64,000 nucleotides of DNA from assembly GCF_003533305.1 (NCBI RefSeq), contig NZ_DOEH01000001.1:57842-121841 (forward strand), in the 5' to 3' direction. Origin of the DNA: Providencia sp. (GTDB taxonomy: Bacteria; Pseudomonadota; Gammaproteobacteria; Enterobacterales; Enterobacteriaceae). Position numbers and translations under genes: made by a program. Under the pieces are notes generated by a model. The model was not told the DNA's origin and searched no databases. It saw only the letters and a program-made list of their open reading frames with translations. Below, piece by piece: positions 41,497 through 52,343 of the stretch. Each line of letters opens with the position of its first letter. The first letter of the stretch is position 1.

Positions 41497-41946
41497 TTAA
41501 TTCAGAGAATAAAAAAAGCACAATGGCGAAAACGCGCATTGTGCTTTTAAAGGTATTAACCCTGATTGACGAATATCACCAGGTGCACCACTTGTATGAC
41601 GACAGGTCATTAATTGACGTAAACTTGAAGCCAGAAATAGAAATAATAACTCGTAAATTTTACGGGTATGCAAAGAAATAGATGGCTTATTACGACCTTT
41701 ATTTTCGATTTTTTCAGGTGAACTAGAACAAATAGAAACATAAAGTTTTTGTGCGCTATGCCATAATTGAGACCAATTAACCGAAATATCACTATCGGAT
41801 TGTTGGTGAGTATCCGTCTCATCTTTTTCTAAAGAAGTAATAGGGACAAACCAACAAATTTTGCTCAAAAAAGCCCTGCTTTTACTATCTAAAGATAGCA
41901 AAAATATAAAACTGGCTTTTAAAAATGGAGCAAAATGTTTGAGCAT
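41497..41946 (-). CDS. Hypothetical 149-residue ORF leading the PTS cluster
   Basis: I do not recognise the product. An AGGAGGGG ribosome-binding site lies five bases before the ATG, stronger than most in this window, and codon choice resembles the neighbouring genes. The protein starts with a hydrophobic stretch (about 5-17) and is otherwise Ser-rich without motifs. The last third of the frame runs through the terminator hairpin at 41511-41548, and its stop (41497) lies just past it. Translation could therefore open the hairpin and let transcription reach the IIB gene. It may be a leader ORF, a decayed gene or chance. Confidence 0.4.
   Translation of the reverse strand: MLKHFAPFLKASFIFLLSLDSKSRAFLSKICWFVPITSLEKDETDTHQQSDSDISVNWSQLWHSAQKLYVSICSSSPEKIENKGRNKPSISLHTRKIYELLFLFLASSLRQLMTCRHTSGAPGDIRQSGLIPLKAQCAFSPLCFFYSLN
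41511..41548 (-). terminator. Strong terminator/attenuator before the PTS operon
   Basis: A 12-bp perfect stem AAAAGCACAATG / CATTGTGCTTTT with a small inner GCG/CGC helix, followed on the minus strand by seven U's. The IIB start is 33 bases further on, leaving no room for a promoter. Expression of the cluster should therefore depend on read-through or antitermination. Confidence 0.85.
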
Positions 41947-42445
41947 AGACCCCTCCTAAAGATTAACCGCATTCTAGTATTAAATAATAAACAATTACTG
42001 TGATTCCACGCTCACTTATTAAAGTTAGCATTAAAAAAAACAAAAAAATATTTTCATTAAAAATTAAACCGCTAAAAATTAAAATATTACCTTAAATACC
42101 CATGCTTATTTTAAATATTTTTTTAATTTTAAAATAAATATACAAAAATCAAGAAAAGCATAATATAGGGCTAATTTAACAATTAAAAACAACATTAATC
42201 CAGCTTAATTAGATTATTCTAATATAAGTTTTATAATCGCTATTTTATATGAAATGAAGCTTTTAATTATATAGAAATACATTAATTTTATTGAAACAGA
42301 AATACAGTATTCACTTAAATTTGGATTATATCGTTATTTTTCTCTAAATGTTAAATTATATATTCTCCCTTTCATTGTATATTCCACCAATAAAAGGGAG
42401 AGAAAAGTTGGCCTATAGCCAATGATCTAAATTACTGAAATAAAT
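41947..42445. other. AT-rich 499-base spacer, promoter of the PTS cluster
   Basis: No gene seen. CTCCCTTT (42365-42372) and AAAGGGAG (42393-42400) can form a hairpin that may end the efflux-pump transcript on the minus strand; it lacks a clear U-run. The remainder is extremely AT-rich and probably holds the promoter for the 149-codon ORF and PTS genes. No regulator gene for the cluster is present nearby. Confidence 0.5.
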
Positions 42446-43633
42446 TTATTTCTGCACTGTAACCGCCAATCCTAAGCTCGTTTTTCGTGCAATTAATCCA
42501 AATATACAACCCATTAACATAACTAACGCTAAAGATAATTTAGGGGAAATAGGCAACGAAATAGCAAGAAGCCCCAATGTGGCACCACCCGCCATTTGAA
42601 CAAAGCCGACCAATGCCGACGCGGTTCCTGCTTCATTACCAAAAGGCTCTAATGCGTAGCTAGTTGCCGTTCCCATCATGAATGCCAATCCACTGCAAGC
42701 ACAAATAACGGGAAGCATATAAACAAGCCAATGATTTTGCACATCGATAGGCAGCAGCATAAAACCTAACAATAATCCTAAACTTCCCAAAGCCATCATC
42801 GAACTACCGATTAATAAACAGGTTGGTCGTCCTATCTTATGAATAAAGTAGTTAGCAATATAGCTGACAAACATGATCCAAAATCCATTAATCCCAAAAA
42901 CAATAGAAAAAGCTAACGGGCTTAATTTTGCATCCCCCATTAAAACGCTTGGAGCGAGAGAAACATACGTTAATGCCATACCCATAGTTCCAGCATTTAC
43001 TAATGCAAAAATCAGAAAATGATGGCTAGATATAATGCGAATATAATTTTTAAGTTGGATTTTCTTCACACTTTGCAAGCTAGCGGGTCGTGTTTCAGGT
43101 AAAAATCGAATAACTAAAATTAAAATCAAAATAGCATACAGAGCAAGGAACCAAAATGGTGCCCGCCAACCCCAAGCTTCAGCGAGTAACCCACCAAGCA
43201 ATGGCGCTAAAGCCGGAACAATATTTAATGTGCCATTCAAAAAACCAAATGCTCGTGCCGCTGCTGTGCCATTCATGCGGTCACGGACACAACTGAAAGC
43301 CACCACAGAAGTACAACAAACCGCAATCCCTTGTAATAAACGTGAAACGATAAATATCGTTGAAGTTGTTGCTGATATAGCAACCAAAGCACCAATAATA
43401 TAAATAATAATTCCCGCTATCGCGACAGGTTTACGCCCATATCGGTCAACCAACGGTCCTGAAACTAATTGCCCAACCCCAAGTACTAATATAAACAAAG
43501 CAATAGTCGATTGAATTACCGACTCACTACTCCCTAAATCCTTTGCAATATCGGGTATGGTCGGTAAATATAAATCAATCCCTAGTGGGCCGAGTAAAAC
43601 TAAAAGGAGTAACAAAACCAAAAATTTACGCAT
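42446..43633 (-). CDS. Bcr/CflA-type MFS drug exporter
   Basis: 395 residues, about 12 membrane helices. The family signatures PLGIDLYLPTIPDIA (helix 1) and GPLVDRYGRKPVAIAG (loop 2-3 motif A) are present. Bcr/CflA proteins are proton-driven exporters of bicyclomycin, chloramphenicol/florfenicol, sulfonamides or metabolites; the substrate here cannot be assigned. Single gene. Confidence 0.87.
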   Translation of the reverse strand: MRKFLVLLLLLVLLGPLGIDLYLPTIPDIAKDLGSSESVIQSTIALFILVLGVGQLVSGPLVDRYGRKPVAIAGIIIYIIGALVAISATTSTIFIVSRLLQGIAVCCTSVVAFSCVRDRMNGTAAARAFGFLNGTLNIVPALAPLLGGLLAEAWGWRAPFWFLALYAILILILVIRFLPETRPASLQSVKKIQLKNYIRIISSHHFLIFALVNAGTMGMALTYVSLAPSVLMGDAKLSPLAFSIVFGINGFWIMFVSYIANYFIHKIGRPTCLLIGSSMMALGSLGLLLGFMLLPIDVQNHWLVYMLPVICACSGLAFMMGTATSYALEPFGNEAGTASALVGFVQMAGGATLGLLAISLPISPKLSLALVMLMGCIFGLIARKTSLGLAVTVQK

Positions 43634-43841
43634 ATAAACAGTTCTAAAGTTGTGAATCTCTTGGATTAATGCTCAATATATTTATGTCATATTGAGAATA
43701 GCCATGATGGCGATAAGAATAATAAATAGCGGATAATAAATAAGGATGCTATCAGGGTACTGGTCTAATACTCTAATTCAATTATATGCAAAAAAGCCTA
43801 ACGTGAAGTGACTTATTTAAGAGTAACTAAACTTGAATAGC

Positions 43842-43869
43842 AAATAGGCGCTAATAAATAGCGCCTATT
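43842..43869 (-). terminator. Terminator of gnd
   Basis: Perfect stem AATAGGCGCTA / TAGCGCCTATT with a four- to five-base loop, 33 bases after the gnd stop. The U-run is short (UUUG). Confidence 0.7.
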
Positions 43870-43901
43870 GACTGACGTCATAACTTACAAGCTATAATAG
43901 A

Positions 43902-45308
43902 TTATTCCATCCACTCGGTATGGAAAACACCTTCTTTATCAGTACGTTTATAAGTATGAGCACCAAAATAGTCACGCTGAGCTTGGATCAAGTTTGCAGG
44001 CAATACTGCTGAACGGTAGCTATCATAATAGGAGATAGCCGCTGAGAATGTCGGCGTTGGAATACCATTTTGAATGCCGTAACAAACAACATCACGTAGA
44101 GCTTGTTGATATTCATCAGCAATTTGTTTGAAGTAAGGTGCTAACAGTAGATTGGCAATTTTGCCATTATCATTGTATGCATCTGTGATTTTTTGTAGGA
44201 ATTGAGCACGGATAATACAACCTGCACGGAAGATTTTAGCAATTTCACCGTAGTTCAGATCCCAATTATATTCATCTGAAGCTGCTTTTAATTGCTGGAA
44301 ACCCTGAGCATAAGAAACGATTTTACCTAAGTACAATGCACGACGTACTTTTTCGATAAATTCTTTTTTATCGCCTTCAACCGCTTTTAATACTGGTCCG
44401 GTTAATACTTTAGATGCAGCAACACGTTGGTCTTTCAAGAAAGAAATATAACGAGCAAACACAGATTCAGTAATTAGGGTAACAGGAATACCTAAATCAA
44501 GAGAACTTTGGCTAGTCCACTTACCGGTACCTTTATTTGCCGCTTCATCTAAGATAACGTCAACAAGGTAAATACCATCTTCATCTTTTTTCTTGAAGAT
44601 ATCAGCGGTAATTTCAATAAGATAGCTACTTAATTCTCCATTATTCCATTCAGAAAAAGTCGTTGCTAGCTCTTCATTGTTTAATTTTAAAGCGCCTTTT
44701 AGCAGTGAATACGCTTCTGCAATTAATTGCATATCGCCATATTCAATACCGTTGTGAACCATTTTCACATAATGACCAGCACCATCTGGACCCATATAAG
44801 CGACACAAGGCTCGCCTTCTGCTTTAGCGGCAATTTGTTTTAAAATTGGGGCAACAAGCTCATAAGCTTCTTTTTGGCCACCAGGCATAATTGAAGGGCC
44901 TTTCAATGCACCTTCTTCACCACCTGAAACACCAGTACCGATGAAGTTAAAACCTTGCGCTGATAGCTCACGATTACGACGAATGGTATCTTTATATAAA
45001 GTATTACCACCATCAATTAAGATGTCACCTTTGTCCAAATGAGGCGTTAGCGCAGCAATTGTTTTATCCGTCGCTTCGCCAGCTTTAACCATCAACAAGA
45101 TGCGGCGTGGTTTTTCCAGAGAGTCAACAAACTCTTCGATAGTATAGTTGGGAACTAATTTTTTCCCTGGATTTTCGGCAATAACTTCATCTGTTTTATC
45201 TTTAGAACGATTAAAGATAGAAACAGAGTAACCGCGGCTTTCAATATTCAGCGCTAGGTTGCGCCCCATGACAGCCATTCCGACAACACCAATCTGCTGC
45301 TTTGACAT
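43902..45308 (-). CDS. gnd: Gnd, 6-phosphogluconate dehydrogenase
   Basis: 468 residues from the ATG at 45308 (GGGAG ahead), identical in length to E. coli. NADP-binding [14 protein letters not shown] at the N-terminus; catalytic block [11 protein letters not shown] and [13 protein letters not shown]. It makes ribulose-5-phosphate, NADPH and CO2 in the pentose phosphate pathway. No O-antigen genes lie beside it here, unlike in E. coli. Confidence 0.96.
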   Translation of the reverse strand: MSKQQIGVVGMAVMGRNLALNIESRGYSVSIFNRSKDKTDEVIAENPGKKLVPNYTIEEFVDSLEKPRRILLMVKAGEATDKTIAALTPHLDKGDILIDGGNTLYKDTIRRNRELSAQGFNFIGTGVSGGEEGALKGPSIMPGGQKEAYELVAPILKQIAAKAEGEPCVAYMGPDGAGHYVKMVHNGIEYGDMQLIAEAYSLLKGALKLNNEELATTFSEWNNGELSSYLIEITADIFKKKDEDGIYLVDVILDEAANKGTGKWTSQSSLDLGIPVTLITESVFARYISFLKDQRVAASKVLTGPVLKAVEGDKKEFIEKVRRALYLGKIVSYAQGFQQLKAASDEYNWDLNYGEIAKIFRAGCIIRAQFLQKITDAYNDNGKIANLLLAPYFKQIADEYQQALRDVVCYGIQNGIPTPTFSAAISYYDSYRSAVLPANLIQAQRDYFGAHTYKRTDKEGVFHTEWME

Positions 45309-45582
45309 GAAAAACTCCCGTCTGATTTGGATCAAGTCAGCCTCTATTGTGCTGACATTCTGTTAACCTGATCACATGTTAACTCAGGATTGTGCTCCTT
45401 GGTAGTGATTGATGCACTGTTATTGAGTCAATAATAACTATTGCTGCTATTGATAAGCTCTAACTAATAATTTTTTTCCAGAATCATCCAACTTAGATGA
45501 ATTTGTATTGAAATTTAATAAAACAAACCGCATTATTCACCTGTCGGCATAAGCCGTTATCATAGAAGGTAAAACAAACTGT

Positions 45583-47166
45583 ATGGAATGGATCGCAGAT
45601 CCTTCGATTTGGGCTGGTCTCGCAACCCTTATCGTTCTAGAAATCGTTCTTGGTATTGATAACCTCGTCTTCATAGCCATTTTGGCAGATAAACTCCCGC
45701 CAAAGCTACGTGACAGAGCCCGTGTAACTGGATTAATGCTTGCGCTAGTAATGCGAGTGGTTCTCCTGTTTAGCCTGTCATGGTTAATAACGCTAACCAA
45801 GCCTATAGTTACCCTATTCGAGCACCCTTTTAGCGCCCGCGATCTCATTATGTTAATCGGGGGATTATTCCTATTGTTTAAAGCCACAATGGAACTAAAT
45901 GAACGGCTCGAGGGTAAAGACGAACACGCGAGTGCCCAACGAAAAACATCGAATTTCTGGGCGGTGGTTGCACAAATCATCGTCCTTGATGCCGTATTCT
46001 CCCTAGATTCTGTGATAACTGCCGTCGGTATGGTTGACCATATTGGTGTCATGATCGCCGCCGTAACCATTGCTATGGCACTGATGATCTGGGCAAGTAA
46101 ACCGTTGACGAGTTTTGTTAATCAGCACCCAACTATCGTTATTCTCTGTCTCAGCTTCTTGCTGATGATTGGTTTTAGCTTAGTGGCAGAAGGATTTGGC
46201 TACGCTATTCCGAAAGGCTATCTATACGCTGCGATTGGTTTCTCTATCATGATTGAGATGCTAAATCAGTTCGCACAGTTTAACCGTCGTAAGTTTCTTA
46301 AAGGTGCTCGCCCACTGCGTGAGCGTACCGCCGAAGCGGTTTTACGTATATTAAGTGGTAAGCATGAAAGAGCTGACCTTGACCCTCATACCTCTAATTT
46401 AATCGCGGATAACCAATCTGTTTTTGATCCACAAGAACGTTTGATGATTGCCCGTGTATTAGGTATGGCTCAGCGCAACGTCGAAAGCATTATGACCTCT
46501 CGTCATGATGTGGATTATTTAGATATCAATAAGCCATCAAGTGAATTATTACAGTTAATGGAAAAAAATCCGCACTCTCGTTTTGTCGTCGTCGATGAAA
46601 CAATCAGTGATGAACCTGTTGGTATTGTTTATATTCTTGATTTAGTAAAACAACAACTAAGCGGTCAACCATTAAATTTACGCGAATTGATCACACAGCC
46701 GCTAATCTTCCCTGAAGGGCTATCACTGTTAAAAGCATTAGAACAATTCCGTAAGGCCCATACCCACTTTGCTTTTGTGGTAGATGAGTTTGGCTCTATA
46801 GAAGGTATCGTGACATTAACTGACGTGATGGAAACTATCGCCGGTAACTTGCCTGTTGGCGAAGAAGAGAATGACTCACGCCACGATATTCAAAAACTCG
46901 ATGATGGCACTTGGATAGCCAATGGCTTTATGCCACTGGAAGACTTGATTATGTTTATTCCAATGGAGCTGGATGATAAACGTGAATACGAGACTATTGC
47001 AGGGCTACTAATGGAACATCTACAACGTGTTCCACAAGTTGGCGAACAAGTTACTATCAATGGCTGTATTTTCCAGCCGCTAGAAGTAAATAGCCATCGA
47101 GTCAATAAAGTATTGATCACCCCTCCTGCGCCAGTAGGAGATGGTTATGAATATGAAGATGACTAA
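45583..47166 (+). CDS. yegH: YegH, TerC-domain/CBS/CorC membrane protein
   Basis: 527 residues, same as E. coli YegH. N-terminal TerC-like domain with about seven helices (1-215; LGIDNLVF and [16 protein letters not shown] acidic motifs), two CBS domains (about 300-420) and a C-terminal CorC_HlyC domain. The TerC family is linked to metal (Mn) export; the role of YegH is not defined. Divergent from gnd. Confidence 0.9.
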   Translation: MEWIADPSIWAGLATLIVLEIVLGIDNLVFIAILADKLPPKLRDRARVTGLMLALVMRVVLLFSLSWLITLTKPIVTLFEHPFSARDLIMLIGGLFLLFKATMELNERLEGKDEHASAQRKTSNFWAVVAQIIVLDAVFSLDSVITAVGMVDHIGVMIAAVTIAMALMIWASKPLTSFVNQHPTIVILCLSFLLMIGFSLVAEGFGYAIPKGYLYAAIGFSIMIEMLNQFAQFNRRKFLKGARPLRERTAEAVLRILSGKHERADLDPHTSNLIADNQSVFDPQERLMIARVLGMAQRNVESIMTSRHDVDYLDINKPSSELLQLMEKNPHSRFVVVDETISDEPVGIVYILDLVKQQLSGQPLNLRELITQPLIFPEGLSLLKALEQFRKAHTHFAFVVDEFGSIEGIVTLTDVMETIAGNLPVGEEENDSRHDIQKLDDGTWIANGFMPLEDLIMFIPMELDDKREYETIAGLLMEHLQRVPQVGEQVTINGCIFQPLEVNSHRVNKVLITPPAPVGDGYEYEDD

Positions 47167-47184
47167 TTAGCTCTATTTTTACTG

Positions 47185-47213
47185 ATACCGACCTATATGG
47201 TCGGTATTTTTTT
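47185..47213 (+). terminator. Terminator of yegH
   Basis: ATACCGACC / GGTCGGTAT with a five-base loop and seven U's, 18 bases after the yegH stop. Confidence 0.9.
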
Positions 47214-47340
47214 GCCTAAAATCCTAATCTCATCGAGACAAAGCTCAATAAATTAATGCAGTGGCGTTTTTTAAAAGAAACAAAGTCGATTATATTAAAT
47301 AATCCATACCATTCAGCAGGCTTATACACGAGAAACCATC

Positions 47341-47691
47341 ATGAATGCTATAGATAGAAAATCATTACAAACATCATTAAACACTGACTTAACTAATATG
47401 GCTAACCAGCCATCAAGCTTTCAGAATTCAAACGTAGTAAGCTCTACTACGAATATAAAAAATCAATCAATACCATACCCTCAGATGGGTACTATAAATA
47501 AAACCAATAATGATGAAAAACTTAAAAAAATAAATGTCAATATTCAAAAAATTATCGAAGAGATTCGTCAGAATTGTCCTCAGTTGATTAAACTTGACCT
47601 AAAAAGAAACCATATATCTAATTTAAATAACCAACTGAATGAGTTAAATAATAATATTCAAAAATATATAGAGTTATATAAAAATAAATAA
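47341..47691 (+). CDS. Orphan Asn-rich 116-residue protein
   Basis: Not recognised. The first ~55 residues are rich in Ser, Thr, Asn and Gln and look disordered. The last ~60 are a charged helix likely to form a coiled coil (heptad-like Ile/Leu spacing). No signal peptide. Far more AT-rich than yegH and asmA on either side, so probably acquired. A disordered polar N-terminus is also what type III secreted proteins show, but no secretion genes lie nearby. Weak ribosome-binding site. A hairpin at 47725 may end its transcript. Confidence 0.55.
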   Translation: MNAIDRKSLQTSLNTDLTNMANQPSSFQNSNVVSSTTNIKNQSIPYPQMGTINKTNNDEKLKKINVNIQKIIEEIRQNCPQLIKLDLKRNHISNLNNQLNELNNNIQKYIELYKNK

Positions 47692-47724
47692 AAATTAATT
47701 TATATTATCAAACTTAAAAACAAT

Positions 47725-47760
47725 AAGTCTTACCTTTAAATCAGGTAAGACTTAGTTTAT
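47725..47760 (+). terminator. Terminator of the Asn-rich ORF
   Basis: AAGTCTTACC / GGTAAGACTT with a nine-base loop, then AGTTTATTATAT, 33 bases past the stop. Confidence 0.6.
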
Positions 47761-47814
47761 TATATCATTTAATAAATTACTCATATTGCAATTTTTATTA
47801 AAATAGCGCCGTAA

Positions 47815-47848
47815 CAGTAAAACTCCGGCCTTAACCGGAGTTTTACTG
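47815..47848. terminator. Terminator downstream of asmA
   Basis: Perfect 14-bp inverted repeat CAGTAAAACTCCGG / CCGGAGTTTTACTG around a six-base loop, 18 bases after the asmA stop on the minus strand. Symmetric, so possibly bidirectional. Confidence 0.75.
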
Positions 47849-47865
47849 AATCATTTAATCTATTT

Positions 47866-49710
47866 TTATAACGCATTTAATAAATTATTCAGCCCTTGTT
47901 TTTCTTCTTTTTTAAGCCAATTACCCAATGCTTCTTTGGCCTGTGTTCGTAATTCATTACGTAACAGTTTTTCCACATCTAGCTGATATTGCAAACTATG
48001 CCAACTACCATAAATACGTAAAGGAACAGTCATGGCTTGGAGTTGCAGGACAAGGCGTGAATCACCGCCCCAACCACCCGCAATATTCACGCCTAAATTT
48101 ACATCAATAGTTTCTTTAGGCACATTAACACGCCCTTGCCCACTAATGTTCACAAGCGAAGATGTAGCACGTAAAGATGATATATTCATATCGCCTTTGT
48201 TCAAACGACCTGAGACCGTGAATAAATCGACCTCAGTATAATTACCCGTATTAACCGGAGCATTAATCTTATTGGTTACCCGAGAAATAGATTGCTGAAT
48301 AAGTTGTGGAATATTTAACCCAGCAAGTTTAGCATTGGTTAATTCAAAATTGAGCGGCCCTTGCCAAAGATTTTTAACTGCATAATCATCATAACCGACA
48401 CCGGATAACGAGGCTTTGAGCGAAATAATACCACTAAGTTTTTCAGGCATTTTAAACGCCTGTAATAGCGGCGTTAAATTGATATTTTTGAAATCAGGTT
48501 TTGCCGATACTTGAGCAGGAATAGCGCTGTAATTTAATGTAACGGGTAAAGAAAATTGCCCACCGAACGCTTTACCTTCTAATGTTGAAATCGTAAAGCG
48601 TGGTGTTTGATTTTGTGCACTAAACTTCACATCAGTGACAGACATACCCCGATAAATAAGATTGCCCACTGTTAAATCAATATCTGCTGTAAATGACTTT
48701 AGACCCGACAAATCATATTTTTGTGCATTCGAACCCGATATAACGGGTTTCACTCCCACTCTTGCAGAATTATCTACGGCTGCTACTGGCGAGGTCGCTG
48801 ATGAATGCGGCATGCCTAATAAACTATCTACATTTAAACTATCGGATGATAGCTTAATGATAATCGCAGGAATCTCCGTTAAATGAATACTAATATTACC
48901 TTTTAATTCACTTTCATTAGCCTTAATCATTAAATTATCAAGACTTGCAGTTCCTGAATCTGATTTAACATACAGAAAATCGGTTGTTATCTGCCCCGTT
49001 ATACCAGCCTGAGGTAAATCAACACCACTAAATTGATAATCAAATTGGGTCAGTTGTCCACTGATTTGCTGGTTAAATTTAGACAGGTCAATGTCGGCTT
49101 GGGTATCAAAACTCAGTTCTTGTTGGTTTTTATTCAGGTTTCCACTGAATTTAACGGTCACTATCTTATCATCACTTTTTTTCAATGATAAATTGATATT
49201 ACGTAGGTTATATTCATCTTTTTTAGTTTGCCAAATCACTAAGCTATTAGAGATATCTATTTTTTCGATGTCTAACAACCATTTACTTTTATCTGTCGAA
49301 TCAACGTCTACATGACTACCCTCAGGCGGAACTGGAGAGTTAAGCTTAATTTGTGATTCGCTTTCAGGCGTTTTACGGATAACCGCACCATCTAAAACAA
49401 TTTGTTCAACAGATAAACGATGGGAAATTAACGGCCATAATTCAACATCTAAGCGCATATTATCTGCACTAAGAATAGGTTGAGTTGCCTCTAGGGCAGT
49501 GATAGAAATAGGACCGGTGATAATACTTAATGTCGGCCAAACATGCCAACGCATATCACCTTTAAATTCAAGCTGATAACCACTTTTTTTCTCTACTTGC
49601 TCGACAAGATAATGCCTAAAATCATTCGGATTTACTAACATAACTAGCGTTGTTAAACCCGCTACCACGACCACAAGTAAAATAATTAATGTCGTTAAAA
49701 AGCGTTTCAT
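47866..49710 (-). CDS. asmA: AsmA, inner-membrane-anchored lipid-transport-like protein
   Basis: 614 residues (E. coli ~617). An N-terminal membrane anchor (about 5-25) is followed by a long periplasmic domain of repeated beta segments, typical of the AsmA/VPS13-like superfamily. A conserved C-terminal AsmA domain covers about 430-590. Loss in E. coli affects outer-membrane protein assembly and lipopolysaccharide levels. AGGAGAGG ribosome-binding site. Same neighbourhood (yegH, asmA, dcd, udk) as E. coli. Confidence 0.93.
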   Translation of the reverse strand: MKRFLTTLIILLVVVVAGLTTLVMLVNPNDFRHYLVEQVEKKSGYQLEFKGDMRWHVWPTLSIITGPISITALEATQPILSADNMRLDVELWPLISHRLSVEQIVLDGAVIRKTPESESQIKLNSPVPPEGSHVDVDSTDKSKWLLDIEKIDISNSLVIWQTKKDEYNLRNINLSLKKSDDKIVTVKFSGNLNKNQQELSFDTQADIDLSKFNQQISGQLTQFDYQFSGVDLPQAGITGQITTDFLYVKSDSGTASLDNLMIKANESELKGNISIHLTEIPAIIIKLSSDSLNVDSLLGMPHSSATSPVAAVDNSARVGVKPVISGSNAQKYDLSGLKSFTADIDLTVGNLIYRGMSVTDVKFSAQNQTPRFTISTLEGKAFGGQFSLPVTLNYSAIPAQVSAKPDFKNINLTPLLQAFKMPEKLSGIISLKASLSGVGYDDYAVKNLWQGPLNFELTNAKLAGLNIPQLIQQSISRVTNKINAPVNTGNYTEVDLFTVSGRLNKGDMNISSLRATSSLVNISGQGRVNVPKETIDVNLGVNIAGGWGGDSRLVLQLQAMTVPLRIYGSWHSLQYQLDVEKLLRNELRTQAKEALGNWLKKEEKQGLNNLLNAL

Positions 49711-49843
49711 TCATCCCTCTCCTAAACTATTATGCCTGCTTTGCCATTAAATTAGGCTCACACCATATTTATCCTTGAAAATAAGTAAAAATCATCTCTC
49801 TAATATCCATTACAAGAGATAATTTCCACCGTAGCCGACTTAA

Positions 49844-50425
49844 TCAGTCTTCACTAATGCGACTACCAACAGCACCTTGTTGGTTTTTATACTTAGCATC
49901 TTGCCGACTATTATAAGGACGATCAGCGCTGCCTGACAATGGTTCAAAACTAAGAGCGCCAATAACCATACCTGGGCGTAACGCCAACGGCAATTTACCT
50001 GAATTATAAAATTCTAGCACAATTTGACCACGCCAGCCGGGATCGATACGGTGTGCAGTTACATGCACCATCAAGCCTAGTCGGGCTAATGATGAACGAC
50101 CATCTAACCAACCTACTAGATTATCAGGCAACGTAACAGACTCAAGGGTAACGGCCAGCGCTAACTCTCCAGGATGGAGAAAAAATGCTTCATCGTTTTT
50201 AAGTACGATTTCATCACTCATTACACGTTCTAAGGCAGCATTAACTTCATCTTTTGGGCCACTAAGATCAATAAATGCCGCAGTGTGTCCTCGAAAAACA
50301 CGAAATTGATTTCCAAGACGTACATCTGCAGTCGCACCACTGATCCGTTCAATCGGTGGGCGTGGGCTTATCTCTAACCGACCTTCGTCCATCCACTGAA
50401 TAATATCGCGGTCACAAAGACGCAT
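49844..50425 (-). CDS. dcd: Dcd, dCTP deaminase
   Basis: 193 residues from the ATG at 50425, which matches the E. coli start and has GGGGAAAA before it; an ATG six codons upstream is less likely. Conserved [30 protein letters not shown] and the C-terminal QQGAVGSR lid. It converts dCTP to dUTP, feeding thymidylate synthesis. Confidence 0.95.
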   Translation of the reverse strand: MRLCDRDIIQWMDEGRLEISPRPPIERISGATADVRLGNQFRVFRGHTAAFIDLSGPKDEVNAALERVMSDEIVLKNDEAFFLHPGELALAVTLESVTLPDNLVGWLDGRSSLARLGLMVHVTAHRIDPGWRGQIVLEFYNSGKLPLALRPGMVIGALSFEPLSGSADRPYNSRQDAKYKNQQGAVGSRISED

Positions 50426-50539
50426 AATTGTTTTCCCCTTCATTATTTATGCCTATATTCACGTTTATGCCAATATAGGCTTTTAAATCAAAGACAGTTT
50501 CATCGCCATTAAAACTGTCAGTTGATTAACCTGACGTCA

Positions 50540-51184
50540 TTAATCCTTACAAAACTCACCAATTTTAGCTTTCAAGACGTCAATCGCCACACGGTTTTTA
50601 CCACCTCGTGGAACAATAATATCGGCGTATTGTTTAGACGGTTCAATAAATTGCAAAAACATAGGACGAACAGTTCTATTATATTGATCAATGACGGAGT
50701 CCAATGTTCTGCCTCTTTCATTTACATCACGTTTTATACGGCGCATCAAGCAAATATCAAGCGGAGTATCGACAAATATCGAAAAATCCATTTCCTCGCG
50801 CAGGCGTTTATCCGTTAATAACAAAATACCTTCAATAATAATCACTTTTTTAGGTCTAAAACTGAGCGTTTTGGCTTTGCGGGTGTGAGCGACATAGTCA
50901 TATTGAGGGATTTCGACGGATTGACCACTTTTGAGTAGTTTGAGGTGTTCATAGAGTAGACTGTGATCCATCGAGTTGGGATGGTCATAATTCACTTTAA
51001 GGCGTTCTTCCATTGGAATATTTGTTTGATCTTTATAGTAACAGTCTTCTGGAATAACACCGATATTATGATCGCCAACTTGTTCTCTTAACTCCCGATA
51101 TAAGGTACTTGCGATAAGGCTTTTGCCCGATGCAGAGGCTCCTGATATACCTACAATGGTACATTGATGCGCTATGTCAGTCAT
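50540..51184 (-). CDS. udk: Udk, uridine/cytidine kinase
   Basis: 214 residues. P-loop [14 protein letters not shown] at about 13-26; DCYYKD and YDHPNSMDH substrate motifs. It phosphorylates uridine and cytidine with ATP or GTP in nucleoside salvage; cdd at 58230 acts in the same pathway. Confidence 0.95.
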   Translation of the reverse strand: MTDIAHQCTIVGISGASASGKSLIASTLYRELREQVGDHNIGVIPEDCYYKDQTNIPMEERLKVNYDHPNSMDHSLLYEHLKLLKSGQSVEIPQYDYVAHTRKAKTLSFRPKKVIIIEGILLLTDKRLREEMDFSIFVDTPLDICLMRRIKRDVNERGRTLDSVIDQYNRTVRPMFLQFIEPSKQYADIIVPRGGKNRVAIDVLKAKIGEFCKD

Positions 51185-51356
51185 AAAATGGTAACCTGGT
51201 TAAATAATTCTAAAATGAAATGCATAACAGTAAAGTGTTATGGTTTGCGGAATTATAGGAGGTAATGGCGCGCTGTTCCAGTATCAGTGAACAAAGACCG
51301 ATAAAAAACGCGCCTAATTTGATAAATAGCCCATTTGCGAGGTGAAATACTTCAAT

Positions 51357-52313
51357 TTAAAACTGTTTACGACCTTCTAAAGCAGCAATTCGATTTTCAA
51401 TTGAGGGATGGGTTGAAAAAACCGAATCGCCTTTATTAAAAATATAGGCAGCTTTACGATAAGCTTGCCCTGTACTGGAATGCTCATATTCATTAGATTC
51501 ATGCTTACCCGATATTTTCTTTAAAGCACTTATCATGGCTTGGTTATCTGACGTTAAATCAACCGCAGCGGCATCCGCCATATACTCACGCGTACGCGAT
51601 AAATAAAAATAAAGAATTTGAGTTATCCAAGGCAAAATAAAATTAAGCACCAGTAAAATAATTTGCGCTTTATTTGCCGCATTATTGCGACTACGCCCTG
51701 CACTACGAATAAAAATCTGACTAAAGATATTGGTAATAGTTAATATCACGTTCGCCAGTATTCCCACATATAAAGTGAGCTTAGAATCACCATGAATAAT
51801 ATGCCCGACTTCATGGGCCATTACCGCTTGAACTTCTTGGCGATTTAACGATTGTAAAAGACCACGAGTGACACCAACGAGACCATTTTTTGAATTCCAA
51901 CCCGCAGCAAATGCATTAGGTTCATCACTTTCTAAGATATACAACCGCGGTATATAACCTAATGTTGCACTTAAACTTAACTCTTCTAAAATGTTAATTA
52001 GCTGTTTTTCTTCAGGTGTACTGGCATTTTCTAAGGTAATTTCTTTGGTATCCATACCTGCCAACATCATTTTATGACCTCTAAAATGAATATAAATAAG
52101 CCCAAGAAAGGTCAATGCTAAAATAATAAAAGTCGCCATAGGCAGTTGTTGGAAAGTGATAAACGCTAACATATTATCTAATAGGTCAATACGCTCATCA
52201 GGATGTGTTGCCGAATCAGCAAGCAATCCAATAATCAGCATCAACAATATATAACTCACAACGACTAATCGTGTACGAATGTTGTTTTTACGTATAACGT
52301 TTCTAAAATCCAT
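51357..52313 (-). CDS. M48-family (HtpX-like) membrane metalloprotease
   Basis: 318 residues from the ATG at 52313 (AGGA seven bases upstream). Two N-terminal helices, the zinc motif HEVGH at 167-171, and a further Glu ligand in SRTREYMADA. Two central hydrophobic segments follow HEVGH, as in HtpX. It differs from the ordinary HtpX and is paired with lemA directly upstream, an arrangement common in bacteria, where it is thought to act in membrane-protein quality control. Confidence 0.87.
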   Translation of the reverse strand: MDFRNVIRKNNIRTRLVVVSYILLMLIIGLLADSATHPDERIDLLDNMLAFITFQQLPMATFIILALTFLGLIYIHFRGHKMMLAGMDTKEITLENASTPEEKQLINILEELSLSATLGYIPRLYILESDEPNAFAAGWNSKNGLVGVTRGLLQSLNRQEVQAVMAHEVGHIIHGDSKLTLYVGILANVILTITNIFSQIFIRSAGRSRNNAANKAQIILLVLNFILPWITQILYFYLSRTREYMADAAAVDLTSDNQAMISALKKISGKHESNEYEHSSTGQAYRKAAYIFNKGDSVFSTHPSIENRIAALEGRKQF

Positions 52314-52343
52314 AAACAATCCTGTCATCTGAAGACATTTACT

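Noticed and set aside
45537..46070. Open frame of 177 codons antisense to yegH
   Set aside because: Antisense shadow of yegH with unlikely amino-acid composition.
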